NCBI GenBank assembly: GCA_003024985.2
Contig: PXIH01S0000039.1
Source: Euperipatoides rowelli
Lineage: Eukaryota > Onychophora > Udeonychophora > Euonychophora > Peripatopsidae
Reading direction: 5' to 3' (one strand)
DNA length: 12,467 nt
In this document: positions 9,454 through 12,467 of the stretch, in pieces
Numbering within the stretch: position 1 is the stretch's first letter
How the letters are laid out: each line of letters opens with the position of its first letter
Notes under the pieces: model-generated
Told to the model about the DNA's origin: nothing
Databases searched by the model: none
What the model saw: the letters and a program-made list of their open reading frames with translations, nothing else
Made by a program: the position numbers and the translations under genes

Positions 9454-9956
9454 TTAAACGCTAGTAATATAGTAAAAAAGGTGTTGTTGTAAACAAGACA
9501 CCTTAAAGCTTGAAAATATAAAAACATTTTTTTAAAATAAACCATAGTAACATTCACATTACACACAGAAAATTAAGATAATGAAGACAATATTAAAATA
9601 AATAATAACATTAAAAAATCACCATAAGAAGAAAGATGAACCTGGTGTATAAGTTTATTCCTATACGATTTTAAATAAATTATTAGGCCACCTAATAGTA
9701 AAAAAATCATAAATCAATTAAATGTGCTTGAAAAAAAAAAGGAATAATTATAGGGTTACCTGTTGGCAACCTTGACCACTGATAGTAAATGTTTATTTGG
9801 AAAATAAAGCAATCACTATAAATTTAACTCTTTGTTACACAACAATTGAAATGTGTACAACGTTTTTCAAAATTTCCTTGTCTGTTCTTTATTCTTCTAC
9901 CACCCGATTATTTTTATTCAACGCCACCAATTGCACCCAAAGTTACTAATGCTGCT

Positions 9957-9969
9957 CCCCCCCCCCCCC
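9957..9969. repeat. Poly-C tract (13 C)
   Basis: Run of 13 C, 26 bases inside the right end of the hAT-like element, at the place where related elements usually carry a short run of C/G next to TTGGA. It is likely an expanded version of that run. Confidence 0.9.
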
Positions 9970-9995
9970 TTGGATTTCCACTTTGGAAAACTATG

Positions 9996-10003
9996 ATTTA
10001 GGT
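9996..10003 (+). repeat. Right target-site duplication ATTTAGGT
   Basis: Identical to 9184-9191 and directly abuts the right terminus CTATG of the hAT-like element. Confidence 0.85.
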
Positions 10004-10071
10004 TATTCGTCAACTCCTTGATTTTATAATTTAATGTGAGGAGAAAAAAAAAAGATGTCCAGACTTTGACT

Positions 10072-10243
10072 GGGGCAGACAGTTTGGTCTTTTATGTTTA
10101 TTGGTCTTTATTTTCATGTACTGTACATATTTTTAGAGCATGCAAAAAAATATTTATATACTGTATATCAATCGATGAGTTACCGTACAAGTGATGCACT
10201 GGATAATTCATGTGTGTTCATAAATTAAATGTTTTGTAGATGC
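10072..10243 (+). repeat. Inverted repeat arm 2 (partner 7632-7792)
   Basis: Plus-strand copy of the segment whose reverse complement lies at 7632-7792. It contains the 13-nt palindrome ATGTACTGTACAT at 10116-10128. It lacks a counterpart of the candidate MNISGFD exon: sequence diverges after GATGC at 10243. The hAT-like element sits between the two arms, so its insertion is independent of the duplication. Confidence 0.9.
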
Positions 10244-10483
10244 ATATTCTTTCCAACACTCCTAACGTTAAATTGAATATGTAGTTACAACAAAGAAAGT
10301 CCTTTCTTTTCAGGTCAACTATTGACCAACAGTGAGTCATAAGACTGATAATTGTGAATTATGTGAATCTATTATAATGATGATTTATTTATTAAACAAA
10401 AAATTGAATAATCAACAAGACTTTTTGAACAATTGTTTTTAATTTCATCAACATGGTCTTATGGGAATTTTTTTAAAAAAAAA
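10244..10483. other. AT-rich spacer with a microexon-like splice pair and an AP-1-like heptamer
   Basis: The interval holds a strong acceptor-like run (CCTTTCTTTTCAG, ending 10313), only 18 bases, and then a donor-like GTGAGT (10332-10337). TGAGTCA at 10333-10339 overlaps the donor and equals the AP-1 core. None of these is supported by other evidence. The rest is AT-rich with T/A runs. Confidence 0.35.
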
Positions 10484-10820
10484 TTAACTTGCAGCTGAGT
10501 AAATAAACTCCCATAAACTCTCATCATCATCAGCAATGGGTATGTCCTCAGAGGCGGAGGTTAGCTCTCATGGATCCCCAATCATTTCTAAAATCCTGTA
10601 CTAGGATTTTCTTAGATGCAGAGCTGAATGCAACCAGGCGGGTCCACAGGCTGCAAATCGTGGACTGCCCACTAGATATAGTGGGTAGCTGTGAATAATG
10701 AATAAACAGACGCAGACAATCAGCAGGGTAGATGAGGCTCTTCAGTCCTGTAAAACTCTGATTACAAATCCTGCAACTGGTCTTGGGGACCCTTGTGCAA
10801 TATAAGTTCCTTTGAAAAAA
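10484..10820 (-). other. GC-richer island with open frames; unidentified element or pseudogene
   Basis: Composition is near-balanced here, unlike the flanks. On the minus strand one frame is open for 90 codons from 10820 to the TGA at 10548-10550. It has no early ATG and includes KTSCRICNQSFTGLKSL, then STICSLWTRLVAFSSASKK and QDFRNDWGSMRANLRL. A second, shifted frame runs from 10567 to TAA at 10484-10486 and ends SEDIPIADDDESLWEFIYS-AAS, a plausible acidic C-terminus. Together they look like a frameshifted coding relic or the 3' part of an unknown transposable element. I do not recognise the family. A chance open frame cannot be excluded at this GC content. Confidence 0.35.
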
Positions 10821-10873
10821 TCATGGAATTATCTTAAAAAAAGAATTCACACTGAAACAGGGTTCGCCAGTGT

Positions 10874-10917
10874 GGGCCAAGCCCGAAAAACCCAGTGGGT
10901 TTTTTCAGGCTGGGCCC
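10874..10917. repeat. 44-bp near-perfect hairpin
   Basis: The left arm GGGCCAAGCCCGAAAAACCC-A pairs with the right arm T-GGGTTTTTTCAGGCTGGGCCC around a single central G, with only a few mismatches or bulges. The core AACCCAGTGGGTT occurs again at 11488-11500. Its position at the edge of a palindrome-rich block suggests the terminal structure of a transposon. Confidence 0.85.
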
Positions 10918-11487
10918 AGTTGAAAAACAAAACCCACATTTTTTCAAAATTTCATGCCCTTAAATATTATATAAGTAACATTTCTAAAGACCCCCTCCCC
11001 TTTATAATGAATTATAACAAAATGAAAAAAAAAAACCCAACCCCTTGAACGTTATATATGTCATCAATCCATTACTTACGAAATTTAAAGTTATATTCAA
11101 TTTTGAAGACTTAAAGAAAACATTTTTGCTTTTTTTGGTAATAGTCATTTTTGTCATATAACGTTTTGTCTTAAATAATCCTTAAAATGCCTAAAACAAC
11201 TGCAATAAATATACTGTAGTATATAAGCTTACTCTATACTCCTCTTTAAATTCATATAATGTTTGCAAAATAAAACTAACTTATTGGATAAAATGATTTA
11301 ATCATTAATTTAAAATTATATATATGGTACAAATTTTTCTAAAAAAAAGAGACTTAGGGATCAAAATGTATAAAAATGACTTTTAAGAAACACTTTTTTA
11401 AAAAAAGGGACCTTGACAGCCCTGTATTTTTTAAAGATCCGAAAAAGCCCAATAAAACAAAAAAAAAAATAATAAAAAATCCAAAAA

Positions 11488-11500
11488 AACCCAGTGGGTT
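11488..11500. repeat. Second copy of the AACCCAGTGGGTT palindrome
   Basis: Exact copy of the 13-nt core at 10889-10901, followed by AGGTTTTTAAAAAAACTTGG. Its outer arms are less complementary than those of the first copy. Confidence 0.85.
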
Positions 11501-11536
11501 AGGTTTTTAAAAAAACTTGGGGTTTTTTAGCAACAC

Positions 11537-11709
11537 TGCTGACTGAGGGATGTACTTACTTTGCTATCTTTATTTTTGTATGGTTTGAATACACAACATC
11601 ACTAAAATGCTAATTAAATAAGCGAAAATGTCAATTTCATTTTTTTTTTCTTCAAAGTTTTTAAAATTTTAAATTGTGTGTATTAAAAAATGACATTGGA
11701 AGACATTAA
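11537..11709. other. Short AT-rich spacer
   Basis: Spacer between two transposon-like blocks with no feature visible beyond T runs. Confidence 0.5.
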
Positions 11710-11940
11710 GGCCGGCTCTACACTGTGATAAAGTTAGGATCGTCGCGATAAATCGCCAAAAGTTCAATACCTTGTCTCTTATGAGGATGTCTACATCTAA
11801 CGATTCAATTGCAGAAGTCTGCGCTTGAATCGCAGGATCGCCAAAGCAATTAAGTTCACGATCCGAGTACAGTTACATGTTAATCAATGTTTTCAGATTT
11901 GTTTCTACATCTGCGATTTAATCGTCACGATTTGACTACT
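11710..11940. mobile_element. MITE-like block with ATCG-rich inverted repeats
   Basis: The block begins GGCCGGCTCTACACTGTGAT. A left segment GATCGTCGCGATAAATCGC (11738-11756) is repeated inverted on the right as GCGATTTAATCGTCACGATT (11913-11932). The heptamer TCTACAC/T occurs in the same orientation at 11717, 11790 and 11904, each time followed within a few bases by a GAT-type motif. Between them lies a hairpin CGATTCAA...TTGAATCG (11801-11832, with inner GCAG/CTGC) and a GGATCG...CGATCC pair. CpG is frequent here and scarce elsewhere. This pattern is typical of subterminal repeats of small DNA transposons, but the right terminal GGCC end is missing and no target-site duplication was found, so the family is unassigned. 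Confidence 0.5.
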
Positions 11941-12467
11941 CAAAATAACAAAAAGTATTAGTTTTAAATTAATTTAAATATCACTTCCCTATTAATAAAC
12001 TCCATAACTTTTTATTTATTTAATTTTTTTTTTTCTTTGACAAAATGATGCACAAAAAAAGTATTATTATGTAAAGGAAAAAAAAAAGAGAAATAGCTAA
12101 AAAGAAAACTTGTTTATAAATTAGACTAAATAAAGAATAATTTAAAATGGCGTATGTTTTTTTTTAAATATACTGTAATGTATTGTATATTTATTACCAG
12201 CTGGTAGCTGCATTTCTAAAATCAGTTTTTTTTTTTAAGGTAGCTGTAGGCTAAATACCATAGGTAATTAAAAGTAGGAATTGACATACGGAAATAGTCC
12301 CTGAATTAGTAAAGATTATTTCAAAGTTGGCCATACAAACAGGCTAATTGGCGGAGTTGTAGATGCTTCACATTCAATGTTTCGTTCGCCTTTTTCTAAA
12401 CACGTTAATCAAAATGAATGCTATCAAAAAGTGTTGATGGCTATACAGATACAAAGTGATTTTAGAC
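11941..12467. other. AT-rich DNA to the end of the window
   Basis: No gene is supported. A 10-bp palindrome ACCAGCTGGT lies at 12196-12205. The last 130 bases are somewhat less AT-biased (AATTGGCGGAGTTGTAG near 12346-12362) and could be the edge of another feature that continues beyond the window, but nothing can be named. Confidence 0.45.

Larger units (their letters stand above)
9192..9995. mobile_element. Non-autonomous hAT-like DNA transposon, 804 bp
   Basis: The left end reads CACAGGTTCCCA and the inverted right end CATAGTTTTCCA, which agree at 9 of 12 positions and resemble degraded CAGNGGTTCCCA-type hAT termini. A perfect 8-bp duplication, ATTTAGGT, flanks the element. Subterminal sequence also fits the known style of such elements: left GCGCCCCCTGGAAATC (about 9250-9265), and right a CGCCACCAATTGCACCC segment followed by poly-C (9957-9969) and TTGGATTTCCACTTTGG. 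There is no transposase coding sequence (no BED finger, DDE or C-terminal dimerisation region can be found), so the copy would have depended on an autonomous relative. A perfect 7-bp-arm hairpin GCCCGTTTAACGGGC lies inside at 9439-9453. Confidence 0.85.
10848..11536. mobile_element. Palindrome-rich, MITE-like element (boundaries uncertain)
   Basis: The left side has CACACTG (10848-10854) inverted as CAGTGTG (10868-10874), directly followed by a long hairpin at 10874-10917. The right side carries a second copy of the hairpin core AACCCAGTGGGTT (11488-11500) and ends GCAACACTG near 11528-11536, roughly the inverse of CAGTGTGGGC at the left. G/C-containing blocks at both ends enclose AT-rich DNA with further AACCCAACCCC-like and AAAGCCC-like pieces. 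No clean target-site duplication was found, and no coding sequence. Most likely a decayed foldback or hAT-type non-autonomous element. Confidence 0.4.

Noticed and set aside
10812-11048. 78-codon ATG frame on the plus strand
   Set aside because: It runs through the hairpin and poly-A/T of a palindrome-rich element, has no family similarity and no conserved motif; a chance frame.
10848-11536. hAT assignment with an 8-bp duplication for the palindrome-rich block
   Set aside because: Flanks share at most five of eight bases (ACTGA) in the best alignment, which is not a target-site duplication.
1-12467. CRISPR arrays, bacterial promoters, terminators and operons
   Set aside because: No regularly spaced direct repeats, no ribosome-binding-site-led ORFs and no long coding regions; the sequence is eukaryotic in character.

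Overview
The window looks like intron-rich, very AT-rich (clearly above two-thirds A+T by eye) animal nuclear DNA, most likely from an invertebrate and plausibly an arthropod. I see no prokaryotic-style operons, no long intact open reading frame, no complete tRNA and no rRNA. What is present are metazoan splice signals, old non-LTR retrotransposon debris, hAT-type and other DNA-transposon remnants, and homopolymer and palindrome noise. The species cannot be fixed from the sequence.

Host gene: the best evidence for a cellular gene is on the minus strand. A 66-nt internal exon (1039-1104) has good acceptor and donor sites and encodes PEVDAAATMLALKNGPRVQA-E with no stop. About 6.5 kb upstream on the same strand, 7607-7628 holds a candidate first coding exon, ATG...MNISGFD followed by GTAAGT. 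Its donor phase matches the 66-nt exon and would create a Tyr at the junction (MNISGFD-Y-PEVDAAA...). Everything between would be one large intron that has collected transposon debris. The AAxxL pattern in a short predicted helix resembles Sin3-interaction helices of some repressors. That is inference only.

Transposon layout. (a) 3725-5330, minus: a badly decayed non-LTR reverse transcriptase in which motifs A, B and C and the C-terminal region can still be followed through frameshifts and stops. (b) 7030-7330, minus: the C-terminal tail of a second, CR1/L2/jockey-type non-LTR element. (c) 9192-9995: an 804-bp hAT-like non-autonomous element bounded by a perfect 8-bp target-site duplication, ATTTAGGT. 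(d) 10484-10820, minus: a GC-richer island with a 90-codon open frame and an acidic-tail frame, unidentified. (e) 10848-11536: a palindrome-rich element in which the 13-mer AACCCAGTGGGTT occurs twice. (f) 11710-11940: a MITE-like block of ATCG inverted repeats.

The most unexpected structure is a pair of about 165-bp, highly similar, oppositely oriented copies at 7632-7792 and 10072-10243. One copy ends only a few bases upstream of the candidate start codon, so it is either a dispersed repeat family or a duplicated 5'-flanking segment. A threefold diverged tandem repeat of about 70 bp lies at 1813-2020. I did not find an intact novel system; the window is mainly intronic and intergenic DNA with transposable-element fossils.
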